A DNA stretch of 64,000 nucleotides from Janthinobacterium sp. GW456P (GTDB lineage Bacteria; Pseudomonadota; Gammaproteobacteria; Burkholderiales; Burkholderiaceae_D). Made by a program: the position numbers and the translations under genes. Each line of letters starts with the position of its first letter. Within the stretch, counting starts at the first letter, position 1. The stretch covers positions 211,972 through 275,971 of the forward strand of contig NZ_NEHB01000001.1 in the NCBI RefSeq assembly GCF_002127655.1. The letters are read 5' to 3'. Positions 33,730 to 41,537 of the stretch are shown here, piece by piece. The notes under the pieces were generated by a model. That model saw only the letters and a program-made list of their open reading frames with translations. It was not told where the DNA came from and did no database searches.

Positions 33730-34959
33730 TTAGGGCTGGAGCGCGGCCAGCGGCGCCGTGTCCATTTCTTCGCTCACTTCCTGCAAGCCGCGCGCCAGGC
33801 TGGAGATGCTGGGGTTGTCGATGAAGACGCAGCGCTTGCCCGTGCGCTTGCAATAATCCTTCACGCGCCAGTAGGCGCTGTGGCTGATGCAGCCCGTCTG
33901 GCATATCACCAGGTCGGCCGCCGCCAGGCTCGAGTCGAGCAGGTTGGCATTGTCTTCCAGGCCGCCGTCGTGGTGGGCGAACTGCGCGCCGACCCGCTCG
34001 ATCAGGGCGCGGTAGGTGGCGACATTGCCGCTGCGCCCGCCCACGCACAAGACGCTTTGATCGACGAGGCGGATCGGCATTTTCAGCTTGCCGCCGGTCG
34101 GCACTTCCAGCTTGGTAGCCGGTGGCGGCAAGGCGGCGGCCTGGCGCGGCTGGGCCTGTTTCAATTCCGCGATTTGCTGGCGCAATTCCTTTTCGCGCTC
34201 ATCCATTTGCGCCAGGCGTTCGACCAGGCGCGTGCGCGAGTCCAGCGCCGGGATGGCGGCCTGCAATTGCGCCAGTTCCGCGCGCAAGCCGTCGATCACG
34301 CTATCCTTGCCGATGGCTTCGGCACGCGTGCGCAGCAGCACGGCTTCCTGGCGTTCCAGTTCGCCCGTTTTTTCCGTCAGTGCGGCCTGGCTGCGCTGTT
34401 GCAGCTTGGCCAGTTCTTGCGTCAGGCGTGCGTTTTCTTCCTGCAAGGCTGTAAATTTGCCCATGTCGGCGCGCACGCAGGCGCCGGCCTGGTGCTGGAT
34501 CATGTGCAGGTCGCGGCACATCTGCTCTTCCAGCTCGGCGTCGCAGCGCGGGTGCGTCAGGCCGGCCCAGAAAGCGCCCGACACGTCGCCGTTGGCGACG
34601 GCCGTGCGCCACAGTTGCGCTACCTGTTCCGTGGTCTTGGCGCCGCGAAAGCGCAGGATCACGGGAGCGTAGCGGCGTTCGAGTTCTTTTTGCAGTGCTT
34701 CGGACAGGCGGTTGCGCGCGCCGCATTCCGTCACGGCGCCCACGTGCACTTCGTAGTCATCGGCCAGCACGCGTCCGCCCGTCATCTTGCCCACCAGTTT
34801 GCGCAGGTAGCCCAAGGGCAAGCCCACGCCAACCAGCGGGCAATGGCAGGTATGCGACAGTTCCCACAACCGCCGGCGGCGCGAAGCGAGTGCGGCCGTT
34901 TCCGTGTCGGCGTGGGCGCAATTGCTGATGACGGGCAGGGACTGGTCTTTGTCACACAT
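33730..34959 (-). CDS. DUF2325 domain protein with long coiled coil
   Basis: A 409-aa cytoplasmic protein. The N-terminal 130 residues include several Cys and His (HTCHCPLVG, TECGARN, HPRCDAELEEQMCRDLH). Residues about 165-285 form a long Gln/Glu/Ala-rich coiled coil. The C-terminal 100 residues are a DUF2325 domain (SVLCVGGRSGNVATYRALIERVGAQFAHHDGG, DLVICQTGCISHSAYWRVKDYCKRTGKRCVFI). Function is unknown. It is the last gene of the hemP-led operon and converges on the Fur operon with a 15-bp gap, so a role in iron or heme handling is inferred from context only. Confidence 0.8.
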   Translation of the reverse strand: MCDKDQSLPVISNCAHADTETAALASRRRRLWELSHTCHCPLVGVGLPLGYLRKLVGKMTGGRVLADDYEVHVGAVTECGARNRLSEALQKELERRYAPVILRFRGAKTTEQVAQLWRTAVANGDVSGAFWAGLTHPRCDAELEEQMCRDLHMIQHQAGACVRADMGKFTALQEENARLTQELAKLQQRSQAALTEKTGELERQEAVLLRTRAEAIGKDSVIDGLRAELAQLQAAIPALDSRTRLVERLAQMDEREKELRQQIAELKQAQPRQAAALPPPATKLEVPTGGKLKMPIRLVDQSVLCVGGRSGNVATYRALIERVGAQFAHHDGGLEDNANLLDSSLAAADLVICQTGCISHSAYWRVKDYCKRTGKRCVFIDNPSISSLARGLQEVSEEMDTAPLAALQP

Positions 34960-35007
34960 GGCGATATCCTGTTGGGCGGTGGTGCAGCAGTTGAAGAGAA
35001 ATAGAAA

Positions 35008-35334
35008 TTATTGCGGCAGCGGCGAGGCAGGACGCCTGGCGTTCAGCAGGCGTGCCGCGCGCTCGAACAAGGTGGTCTTCGGCGGCGCGGGGCGGTGCAG
35101 CGCCACCAGGGTGGCCCATTGCTGCGACAGTTGCTGGCAAGTCGCTTGCAACACGGGACCCAGGCCGGGCGAAGCCGATAGCACTTGCAGATGGCGTTCG
35201 ATGACTGCGGCCAGTTTCTCGCAAGGACTGCCCGCATGGTAGTGCGACATCAGGTGCAGCACGGCCGACAGCAGTAATTCAGGCTGCTGGCCTTGCGGGG
35301 AAGGAAACATCGGGGAAGATCGGTCGTTCGCCAT
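35008..35334 (-). CDS. small conserved hypothetical protein in hemP operon
   Basis: A 108-aa soluble helical protein (LLLSAVLHLMSHYHAGSPCEKLAAVIERHLQVLS) with one Cys and three His near its centre. No family recognised. The ATG at 35334 has GGAG 6 nt upstream. It lies between hemP (85 bp upstream) and the DUF2325 gene (48 bp downstream), all on the minus strand, so it probably shares their iron-responsive message. Confidence 0.65.
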   Translation of the reverse strand: MANDRSSPMFPSPQGQQPELLLSAVLHLMSHYHAGSPCEKLAAVIERHLQVLSASPGLGPVLQATCQQLSQQWATLVALHRPAPPKTTLFERAARLLNARRPASPLPQ

Positions 35335-35419
35335 CAAACACTCCTGTGCGGTGGTTTGGCTGGCTGCGCGCACGGGGCGCGACTGGCTGGCGAGCGTGGT
35401 GACTGGTTGCCGTGCTGCT

Positions 35420-35617
35420 TCAGGCAGTCAGGATCAGCTTGTTCAATTGGGTGACGCGCAGGCGATAGATCTTGCCGCTGTGCTCAATCTCCACTTCGCG
35501 GCCCTGCTGCAGCAGCGCTTCGCTGGTGATGCGGCGCGCCGGCTGGGCCATGCTGACGGGAGGACGGACGTGGGCGGTAGCGGCATCCTGGATCAAGGCT
35601 GGTTTTGAGCTTTGCAT
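35420..35617 (-). CDS. hemP: hemin uptake protein HemP
   Basis: A 65-aa protein of the HemP/HmuP family. The conserved core is RITSEALLQQGREVEIEHSGKIYRLRVTQLNKLILT, where the IxHxGxxYxLRxTxxxKLILT pattern is diagnostic. HmuP in Bradyrhizobium and Burkholderia acts as a regulator needed for heme-receptor gene activation, so the name uptake protein may be misleading. A Fur-like sequence (35640-35660) lies directly upstream. It is the first gene of a three-gene operon, and no heme receptor gene is in this window. Confidence 0.92.
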   Translation of the reverse strand: MQSSKPALIQDAATAHVRPPVSMAQPARRITSEALLQQGREVEIEHSGKIYRLRVTQLNKLILTA

Positions 35618-35639
35618 GTTGGGCTTTCTTTATCTCAGT

Positions 35640-35688
35640 TGAGAATGATTCGTATTTGCATTATTGTTGAATGTGGCCCGAAAAGCAA
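35640..35688 (-). promoter_or_regulatory. hemP promoter with Fur-like box
   Basis: On the minus strand TTGCTT (35688-35683) and AATAAT (35665-35660) are 17 nt apart. Just downstream, TGAGAATGATTCGTATTTGCA (plus strand 35640-35660) resembles a Fur site (TGAGAAT-G-ATTCGTA). The match is partial, but its place before hemP supports it. Confidence 0.65.
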
Positions 35689-35792
35689 GGCTTATTTGTG
35701 CGAAATCCGCGCTTTTTTGCGCTGGGATGGCAGCGTGAAGAATGGCGCTGCGCGAAGGCGGCCACTGTTGCGGCTGGAAGGGGAGCGGCAGC

Positions 35793-35832
35793 AAAAAAGA
35801 CCCGGCAAGGCGGTGCGCGCCTTGGTCGGGTC
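35793..35832 (-). terminator. rho-independent terminator of the FNR-like regulator gene
   Basis: On the minus strand a GACCCG...AAGGCG / CGCCTT...CGGGTC stem (35799-35832, one small bulge) is followed by TTTTTT (35798-35793), 36 nt after the stop codon. Confidence 0.82.
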
Positions 35833-35867
35833 AAGCCTGTGCCAAGCTGGAAGAAATCGGGATGGCG

Positions 35868-36737
35868 TTAAATCGTGGCCAGCAATTGCGCCGAGGCGGC
35901 CGCGGCGGCGGTGGTGTCGGCCTTGAGCTTGGCGGCAGCCAGCTGCTTGGCGCGCGAGCGCGAGGGGGGCAGGCGGCGCAGGGTTTTCAGGGCGTCCGGA
36001 TCCTTGATGCCGATGGTGCGCTGGTCAACCGAGATCAGGCCGATTTCATTGAAGGCGGACAAAGTGCGGCTCACCGTTTCCAGGGTCAGGCCCAGGTAGC
36101 TGCCGATTTCGTGGCGCGTCATGCGCAGATTGAACAGCTTGCTCGAATAGCCCATCTGCGCGAAGCGGTCGGCCAGCGAGACGAGGAAGCGCGCTACGCG
36201 GGCTTCGGCGCTCAAGGCGCCCAGCATGCCGATCATCGCCTGTTCGCGCACCAGTTCGCGGCTCATCACGCCGTACATGACGTTTTCCAGTTCCAGGTGA
36301 ACACGTCCCAGCGCCGTCAGCTTCTTGAACGGCAACAGGATCAGGTCGCAATCGGACAGGGCCACCGCTTCCGAGGAGTAGTGGCGCGAGTGGATGCCGT
36401 CGACGCCCAGCATGTCGCCCTTCATGGGAAAGCTCAGTACCTGTTCATTGCCGAATTCGTCGATGAGCACGGTTTTCAGGAAGCCCGAATTGACGATGTA
36501 CAAGGTGTCGAACGGTTGGCCGATGGTATGCACGCGCTGGCCCGTCTTGAATTGCACGTGCTGGAACAGCAGTTCGTCGGCGGCGATGGTGCAGGCGCTG
36601 GAGATATGCAGCAGATCGCATACCTCCTTCAGGTTCGACCATAGCCGCCCCTGGCGCTGGCGCCCTGCTTCCATCGGGGAAGAGGGGGCCAGCGATGGGG
36701 CGGCGGCGCGGGTTTCGGGCGTTTGCGTGGACAGCAT
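35868..36737 (-). CDS. FNR-like Crp family regulator with incomplete cysteine cluster
   Basis: A 289-aa Crp/Fnr regulator. It has a cyclic-nucleotide-type beta roll (QRVHTIGQPFDTLYIVNSGFLKTVLIDEFGNEQVLSFPMKGDMLGVDGI), a dimer helix, and the C-terminal HTH MTRHEIGSYLGLTLETVSRTLSAF. The recognition helix E-T-V-S-R equals that of E. coli FNR, predicting TTGAT-N4-ATCAA binding. Against FNR, C40 and C49 align with C20 and C29, but the C23 and C122 positions are Leu and Ile. An oxygen-labile 4Fe-4S cluster is therefore doubtful. A Ala/Lys-rich tail of about 30 residues follows. The second of two ATGs (36737) has AGGAG at ideal spacing. Confidence 0.88.
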   Translation of the reverse strand: MLSTQTPETRAAAPSLAPSSPMEAGRQRQGRLWSNLKEVCDLLHISSACTIAADELLFQHVQFKTGQRVHTIGQPFDTLYIVNSGFLKTVLIDEFGNEQVLSFPMKGDMLGVDGIHSRHYSSEAVALSDCDLILLPFKKLTALGRVHLELENVMYGVMSRELVREQAMIGMLGALSAEARVARFLVSLADRFAQMGYSSKLFNLRMTRHEIGSYLGLTLETVSRTLSAFNEIGLISVDQRTIGIKDPDALKTLRRLPPSRSRAKQLAAAKLKADTTAAAAASAQLLATI

Positions 36738-36965
36738 GTTCATCTCCTGGTGACAGGTAGTTCAGAGTTGAATGACAGGGTGCGCAGGACGGCGGGCAGG
36801 GAAGGGGCGGCGCGCGTCCAGGCTGATAAAGCTCAATTCGCTGACGACTTGCTGTGTGATGAAATAACTTCCCAGCAACTTGATTACTGGTTTCAGTATG
36901 CCAACAACCATATGCAATTAATATCAGCAGTGGCTGAATATGGCAGTAGGAGCTGTGGTAGGTGA

Positions 36966-36983
36966 CGTAGGATTGTTCCTACG
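36966..36983. promoter_or_regulatory. CGTAGGA-ttgt-TCCTACG dyad between response regulator and FNR-like gene
   Basis: A perfect 7-bp dyad with a 4-nt spacer, about 230 bp upstream of the FNR-like gene and 29 bp beyond the response-regulator stop codon. Further GTAGG half sites are nearby (GTAGGAGCTGTGGTAGG, 36947-36963). It could be a NarL-type regulator binding site or a weak terminator of the response-regulator gene; its function is unproven. Confidence 0.5.
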
Positions 36984-37011
36984 GTTGACGCGCGGGCGCG
37001 CGTCGCCGGGC

Positions 37012-37656
37012 TTAGGTCTTGAAGGGGGAGAGCAGGCGGTGCGCCACGGCGTACTGCACCATTTCGGACAGCGAACTCATGCCCATTTTTTGCATGATGC
37101 GCGTCTTGTGCGTACTCACCGTCTTCACGCTCAGGTGCAGGTTGTTGGCGATTTCCGTGATCGACTTGCCCGCCACCAGCAGGGAAAAGACTTCGAACTC
37201 GCGGTCCGATAACTGTTTGTGCAGCAAGCTTTCATTCGGCATCATGATGTTGAGCACGAGCTGCTCGGCCACCTCGGCGCTGATGTAGGGGCGCCCCGAC
37301 GCCACCTTGTGAATGGCGCCCACGAGCTGGGTGCCCGCGCTTTCCTTGGTCAGATAGCCTTGCGCGCCGGCGCGGATGGCGCGCACCGCATATTGTTCTT
37401 CCTCGTGCATGGTGAGGATCAGGATGGCCAGCTTGGGCGCCTCGCTGCGGATTTGCCGGATCAGGTCGACGCCGCTGCGGCCCGGCATCGACAGGTCGAG
37501 CAGCAGCAGGTCAAAGCCGCCCTGGCGCACCTGATTGAGTACTTCAAAGCCGTCGATGGCTTCACCCACGATATCGATATCCGGCGCGCCGTCAAGGATG
37601 CGCTTCAAGCCTTCTCGCATGATGGTGTGGTCGTCGGCAATCACAATACGTATCAT
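37012..37656 (-). CDS. NarL/FixJ family response regulator
   Basis: A 214-aa two-domain response regulator. The receiver has D8/D9 (VIADDHTIMREG), phospho-acceptor D54 (LLLLDLSMPGRSG) and the conserved TKES Lys. The C-terminal LuxR-type HTH is LSDREFEVFSLLVAGKSITEIANNLHLSVKTVSTHKTRIMQKMG. It resembles the GacA/UvrY class. No cognate kinase is adjacent. The ATG at 37656 lacks a strong ribosome site, and a GTG at 37698 would add 14 residues. It lies upstream of the FNR-like gene on the same strand, across a 274-bp gap with a possible binding dyad. Confidence 0.92.
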   Translation of the reverse strand: MIRIVIADDHTIMREGLKRILDGAPDIDIVGEAIDGFEVLNQVRQGGFDLLLLDLSMPGRSGVDLIRQIRSEAPKLAILILTMHEEEQYAVRAIRAGAQGYLTKESAGTQLVGAIHKVASGRPYISAEVAEQLVLNIMMPNESLLHKQLSDREFEVFSLLVAGKSITEIANNLHLSVKTVSTHKTRIMQKMGMSSLSEMVQYAVAHRLLSPFKT

Positions 37657-37808
37657 AGGCGGGCAATCTGGATGCGTGAAATCTGCTCTGTCCGTCACCG
37701 GACAATCAAATGTTAAAAAACTAGAAACGTTGTCATTTTAACCGAAGCGGCCGCATTGTGCTTTTCTGCATATGTCGGCAACGGCGGCCCCGGTGGTCAT
37801 GTGACCTC

Positions 37809-38276
37809 TTATTCGGACGGGGGTTCCTTGATCAGCCTATGCACGAGCACGGGCAATTTCGAGTGCGACAGCACTTTATTGGTCACGCTGCCCAACAGCA
37901 ATTGCCCCCAGCCGCTGCGGCCATGCGAACCCATGAAGATCAGATCGCAATGCTGCAATTGCGCCACTTCCACGATCTTCAGGGCCGGGCTGTCGGAAAA
38001 GGCCGTCAGGCCCGTCGCGTTCAGGCCGCGCTTGGCGGCCGCGTCGAGGATGGGCTGCCAGTGGTCGGCGCCGGCCTTGCGCATGGCGGTGCGGTATTCC
38101 TCCTCGCTGGGATAGCTTGGCGGAATGATTTCGATGTACACCGGGTACTGGTACTCGGGCGCCACGTACAAGGCAAGGATGTCGGCGTGCATCTGTTCGG
38201 CAAAGGCAACGCCGGCGCAGGCCGTCAGGTTGGAGACGGTGGAGCCATCCGTGGCGATCAGAATTTTCTTATACAT
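37809..38276 (-). CDS. universal stress protein (UspA family)
   Basis: A 155-aa single-domain Usp. The N terminus MYKKILIATDGSTVSNLTACAGVAFAEQM and the C-terminal nucleotide-binding motif GSHGRSGWGQLLLGS (G-2x-G-9x-GS) indicate the ATP-binding subclass. AAAGGACC precedes the ATG. A perfect FNR-type site lies 88 bp upstream (centre 38364.5), suggesting induction by oxygen limitation or by the FNR-like regulator encoded 1.1 kb away. Confidence 0.92.
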   Translation of the reverse strand: MYKKILIATDGSTVSNLTACAGVAFAEQMHADILALYVAPEYQYPVYIEIIPPSYPSEEEYRTAMRKAGADHWQPILDAAAKRGLNATGLTAFSDSPALKIVEVAQLQHCDLIFMGSHGRSGWGQLLLGSVTNKVLSHSKLPVLVHRLIKEPPSE

Positions 38277-38742
38277 GGCAGGTCCTTTGGCGGTGACTGA
38301 GCGCGCGCAACACCTCTTATTGTAGACGCGGCGGCAGCATTGTATTCATGCAAAGACTTGATAATTATCAATACAACTGCACCTTCAGTATAGACAACAT
38401 TGGCAGAAAGATCGTGTTTAGCTGCAATGATGTCCATGTGGCGCTGTTGCGCAGACGCCCGGAAGCAGGATTTCTTCTGCTGTGCGTGGTCTTGCACGCA
38501 CGCCAATGGTAGTATTTCAAAATACAACAGCTGGAACACATATTTCCTTGTGGAAAAGCTCTTGTGGACCAGCTTTGCACCAGGAAGCGCGTTTTGAGAT
38601 TTACCAACAGGGCGGCGCCCTGCTACACTCGCACCATCGCAGCGGTATTGCCTCAAATCATCTTAATCGAGAAATTGCGGGTATCAGTCTGTAAAACGCA
38701 CAGTTCAGGCGGAATTTTGACAAATTATGGAGAAGCAGGGAT
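38277..38742. other. 466-bp intergenic region between uspA and cheZ
   Basis: AT-richer than the surroundings. It holds a perfect FNR-type palindrome (38358-38371), TACAAT hexamers facing uspA (38339-38344 and 38319-38324, minus strand), and a GTATTT-ca-AAATAC dyad (38512-38525). No convincing reading frame or RNA gene was found in it. Confidence 0.5.
38358..38371. promoter_or_regulatory. perfect FNR-type binding site
   Basis: TTGATAATTATCAA is an exact TTGAT-N4-ATCAA palindrome, 88 bp upstream of uspA and 378 bp upstream of cheZ. The nearest minus-strand -10-like TACAAT elements put it at about -32 or -52, not at the canonical -41.5, so the mode of action is uncertain. Confidence 0.7.
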
Positions 38743-39603
38743 ATGACCAACGCCGCTGATGATTTCGACGCATTATTCGATGAAGTATCGGCGCAAAGCG
38801 CGGCCGCGGCTCAGCCCGCGCCCGCCGCCGCGCCTGCGCCCGCCGCCGCCGTGATTGCGGACGACGATTTCGACGCGCTGTTCGACTCGGTGTCGGCCAG
38901 CGCCACCGTGCCGGCAGCCGCCGCGCCAGTGGCCGCCGAAGCGGAAGCGCTGCCTGTGGCCAGCGCCGAGGCGTCTGGCGACGCGGCCGATCCCGTCGAC
39001 CAGTCCGACAAGCCGATGTTCGAGCGCCTGGGCGGCATCGTGCGCCTGCTGCACGATTCGCTGCGCGAACTGGGCTACGACAAGGCGCTGACGGAAGCGT
39101 CGTCGCAGATCGTCGACGCCCAGGACCGCCTGGAATACGTCGCCACCCTGACCGAACAGGCCGCCAACAAGGTACTGAACACGCTCGACGAAGGCATGCC
39201 GGCGCAAGATGTGCTGTCGAAGAAAGCCAAGGACATGGACGGCCGCTGGACGGCGCTGTTCGACGGCAAGCTGAGCCTGGAAGAGTTCAAGGCCCTGGCC
39301 GGCGATTCGCGCCAGTTCGCGCAGGCCGTTGCCGAAGCGACGGAAGCGGAGAAAGCGCGCTTGCTGGAAATCATGATGGCGCAGGACTTCCAGGACATCA
39401 CGGGCCAGCTGATCAAAAAAGTGGTCAACATCACCAAGACCGTGGAAAACGAACTGGCCCAGCTGCTGCGCGACAACGCGCCGGCCGAGGTGCGCGAGAA
39501 ACTGGCGCAAAAGCCGGTGCCGCTGATGCAGGGCCCGTCCGTGCCGTCGGTGGCGCTGGACCAGGATAATGTTGACGACCTTCTTGCGGATTTGGGATTC
39601 TAA
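38743..39603 (+). CDS. cheZ: protein phosphatase CheZ
   Basis: Dephosphorylates CheY-P. The 286-aa protein has an N-terminal region with a repeated DDFDALFD-x-VSA motif (residues 6-16 and 41-51) joined by Ala/Pro-rich linkers. The CheZ four-helix core follows from about residue 90. The catalytic segment MAQDFQDITGQLIKK contains D218 and Q222, equivalent to E. coli D143 and Q147. The extreme C terminus VDDLLADLGF is the CheY-binding peptide. Its TAA overlaps the cheA ATG (TAATG). No cheY is nearby. Confidence 0.93.
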   Translation: MTNAADDFDALFDEVSAQSAAAAQPAPAAAPAPAAAVIADDDFDALFDSVSASATVPAAAAPVAAEAEALPVASAEASGDAADPVDQSDKPMFERLGGIVRLLHDSLRELGYDKALTEASSQIVDAQDRLEYVATLTEQAANKVLNTLDEGMPAQDVLSKKAKDMDGRWTALFDGKLSLEEFKALAGDSRQFAQAVAEATEAEKARLLEIMMAQDFQDITGQLIKKVVNITKTVENELAQLLRDNAPAEVREKLAQKPVPLMQGPSVPSVALDQDNVDDLLADLGF

Positions 39604-41483
39604 TGGACGATATGCTCAAGGATTTCGTCGTTGAGGCGATGGATCTTGCGGTTAATGTTGAAGAGCACTTGTTGCGCCTCGAGCGCGATCCTGACAACAA
39701 GGAAACACTGAATGCCGTGTTTCGTTCCTTCCACACGATCAAGGGTGGTGCCGGCTTCATGGGCTTGCCCGCGCTGGTGGCGGCCTGCCACCTGACGGAA
39801 AACCTGTTCGACGCCTTGCGCACGGGCGCCGCGCCAGTCACCCCCATCGCCATCGAGGCGGCGCTGCAAGCGTCCGGTTTCGTCGCCGATCAGCTGACGG
39901 AACTGGCCAACGGTGCCGCGCCGGAAAGCTTGCCGGCCATGCCGGAAGAGCTGGAACACATCCTGACGAACGCCATCGAAGGCAAGGGCATGGACGCGCC
40001 GGCGCCTGCTGCCGCCGTCGTGGCCGAAGTGGCCGTGGCCGAAGTCGTGGTGGCGGCGCCTGCCGCTGCCGTGCCCACTGCCAGCGCCGATGGCCTGGAC
40101 TGGGAGGGCATGTACAACGCCGTCGTGCCGGCCGGTAGCCAGATCGCTGCCGCAGCGGTGTCCGCCGTCGCCGCTGCCCCTGCCGTCGTGGCCGCTGCTC
40201 CTGCGCCCGCCGCTGCCGCTGCCGCCAAGCCGGCCGCCAAGGCCTGGGATGGTGCCGAACGCCGCGAAGAACGTCCGGAAGTGCGCCATGCCGCGCCCGT
40301 CAAGGAAGACAGCATCCGCGTCGACGCCGTCAAGCTCGACGCGCTGCTGGAAGTGGCCGGCGAATCCGTGCAGGCCGCCAACCAGGCTGCCGTGCTGCTC
40401 GAGCGCTTGCTGCAATTCAAATTTGAAGGCCAGGCCGCCACCTTGATGGCGACCCTGGCGGAAACCCTGGAGCGCGCCTCGCGCTACTCGACGGAACTGC
40501 AGCGGGCCACTTTGGCCACGCGCATGCAGCCTGTCGGCCGCCTGTTCCAGAAATTCCCGCGCCTGGTGCGCGAACTGGCGAAAGACCTGGGCAAGGATGT
40601 CGAACTGACCATCGAAGGCGCGGAGACGGAAGTCGACCGCGTCGTCGTGGACAGCCTGTACGATCCGCTCGTGCACATGCTGCGCAACTCGCTCGACCAT
40701 GGCGTCGAATCGCCGGAAGCGCGCCTGGCCGCCGGCAAGCCCGCCAAATCGTATATTTCGCTCAAAGCCTGGCAGGAAGCGAACAGCGTCATGATCGTGC
40801 TGCAGGATGACGGCAAGGGCATGGACCCGGTCTTCTTGCGCAGCAAGGCCCAGCAAAAGGGCTTGATCAGCGAAAACGCCCAGTTGAGCAACGACGAATG
40901 CTTCCAGCTGGTATTCCTGCCGGGCTTCTCGACCAAGGAAGTGGCGTCCAGCGTTTCCGGGCGCGGCGTGGGCATGGACGTGGTGAAAACAGCCGTGGAG
41001 AAAAACCGCGGCGCCATCCACATCGAATCCATGCTGGGCAAGGGCACGAAGTTCGCCATCCGCCTGCCGATCGAACTGTCGATCGTGCCGACCATGCTCG
41101 TGTCGACCTCGGGCGCCGCGCTGGCGCTGCCGATGGCGGTGGTGCAGCGCGTCGTCGAATTGCCGGAAACCTTCATGGAAGTGGGCGGCGCGCCCGTGCT
41201 GAAAGACCAGGGCCGTCCATTGCCCGTGCGGTCGCTGGCCGGCGCCCTGGGCTACGAATCGTGCAGCGAGCGCGTCGGCATCGTCGTCGCCGCGCCACAG
41301 CCGTATATTCTGGCCGTCGCAGCCGTCGATGGCACGGCCGACCTGGTGATCAAACCGATGACGGCCATCACCGTGGAAGGCATCACGGGTACGGCCCGTT
41401 CGGCAGAAGGCGAACTGGTGCTGGTGGTGGGACTGTCCTTCCTGATGGATGGCTGCCGCGGCACGGTACGCATGGCGGCCTGA
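39603..41483 (+). CDS. cheA: chemotaxis-type histidine kinase CheA
   Basis: A 626-aa CheA. The HPt domain has H44 (FRSFHTIKGGAGF). Residues about 132-236 are an Ala/Val/Pro linker in place of a recognisable P2 CheY-binding domain. Then come the dimerisation helices, an HATPase with HMLRNSLDHGVESPEAR (N box), LQDDGKGMD, and SGRGVGMDVVK (G boxes), and a C-terminal CheW-like domain (PTMLVSTSGAALALP, VGIVVAAPQPYILAV). It is coupled to cheZ and followed by a strong terminator. The bicistronic cheZ-cheA unit without cheW, cheY or receptors suggests a system other than the main flagellar cluster. Confidence 0.93.
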   Translation: MDDMLKDFVVEAMDLAVNVEEHLLRLERDPDNKETLNAVFRSFHTIKGGAGFMGLPALVAACHLTENLFDALRTGAAPVTPIAIEAALQASGFVADQLTELANGAAPESLPAMPEELEHILTNAIEGKGMDAPAPAAAVVAEVAVAEVVVAAPAAAVPTASADGLDWEGMYNAVVPAGSQIAAAAVSAVAAAPAVVAAAPAPAAAAAAKPAAKAWDGAERREERPEVRHAAPVKEDSIRVDAVKLDALLEVAGESVQAANQAAVLLERLLQFKFEGQAATLMATLAETLERASRYSTELQRATLATRMQPVGRLFQKFPRLVRELAKDLGKDVELTIEGAETEVDRVVVDSLYDPLVHMLRNSLDHGVESPEARLAAGKPAKSYISLKAWQEANSVMIVLQDDGKGMDPVFLRSKAQQKGLISENAQLSNDECFQLVFLPGFSTKEVASSVSGRGVGMDVVKTAVEKNRGAIHIESMLGKGTKFAIRLPIELSIVPTMLVSTSGAALALPMAVVQRVVELPETFMEVGGAPVLKDQGRPLPVRSLAGALGYESCSERVGIVVAAPQPYILAVAAVDGTADLVIKPMTAITVEGITGTARSAEGELVLVVGLSFLMDGCRGTVRMAA

Positions 41484-41498
41484 CCGATTGCATTTCTT

Positions 41499-41537
41499 AA
41501 AAAAGCCCGCGGCAGCCCTCCTGCCGCGGGCTTTTTT
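41499..41537. terminator. bidirectional rho-independent terminator
   Basis: AAAAAAGCCCGCGGCAG (41499-41515) is followed by a 5-nt loop and CTGCCGCGGGCTTTTTT (41521-41537), an 11-bp GC stem with A and T tracts on both sides. It serves cheA and the convergent S41 peptidase gene, whose stop codon overlaps the T tract. Confidence 0.93.
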
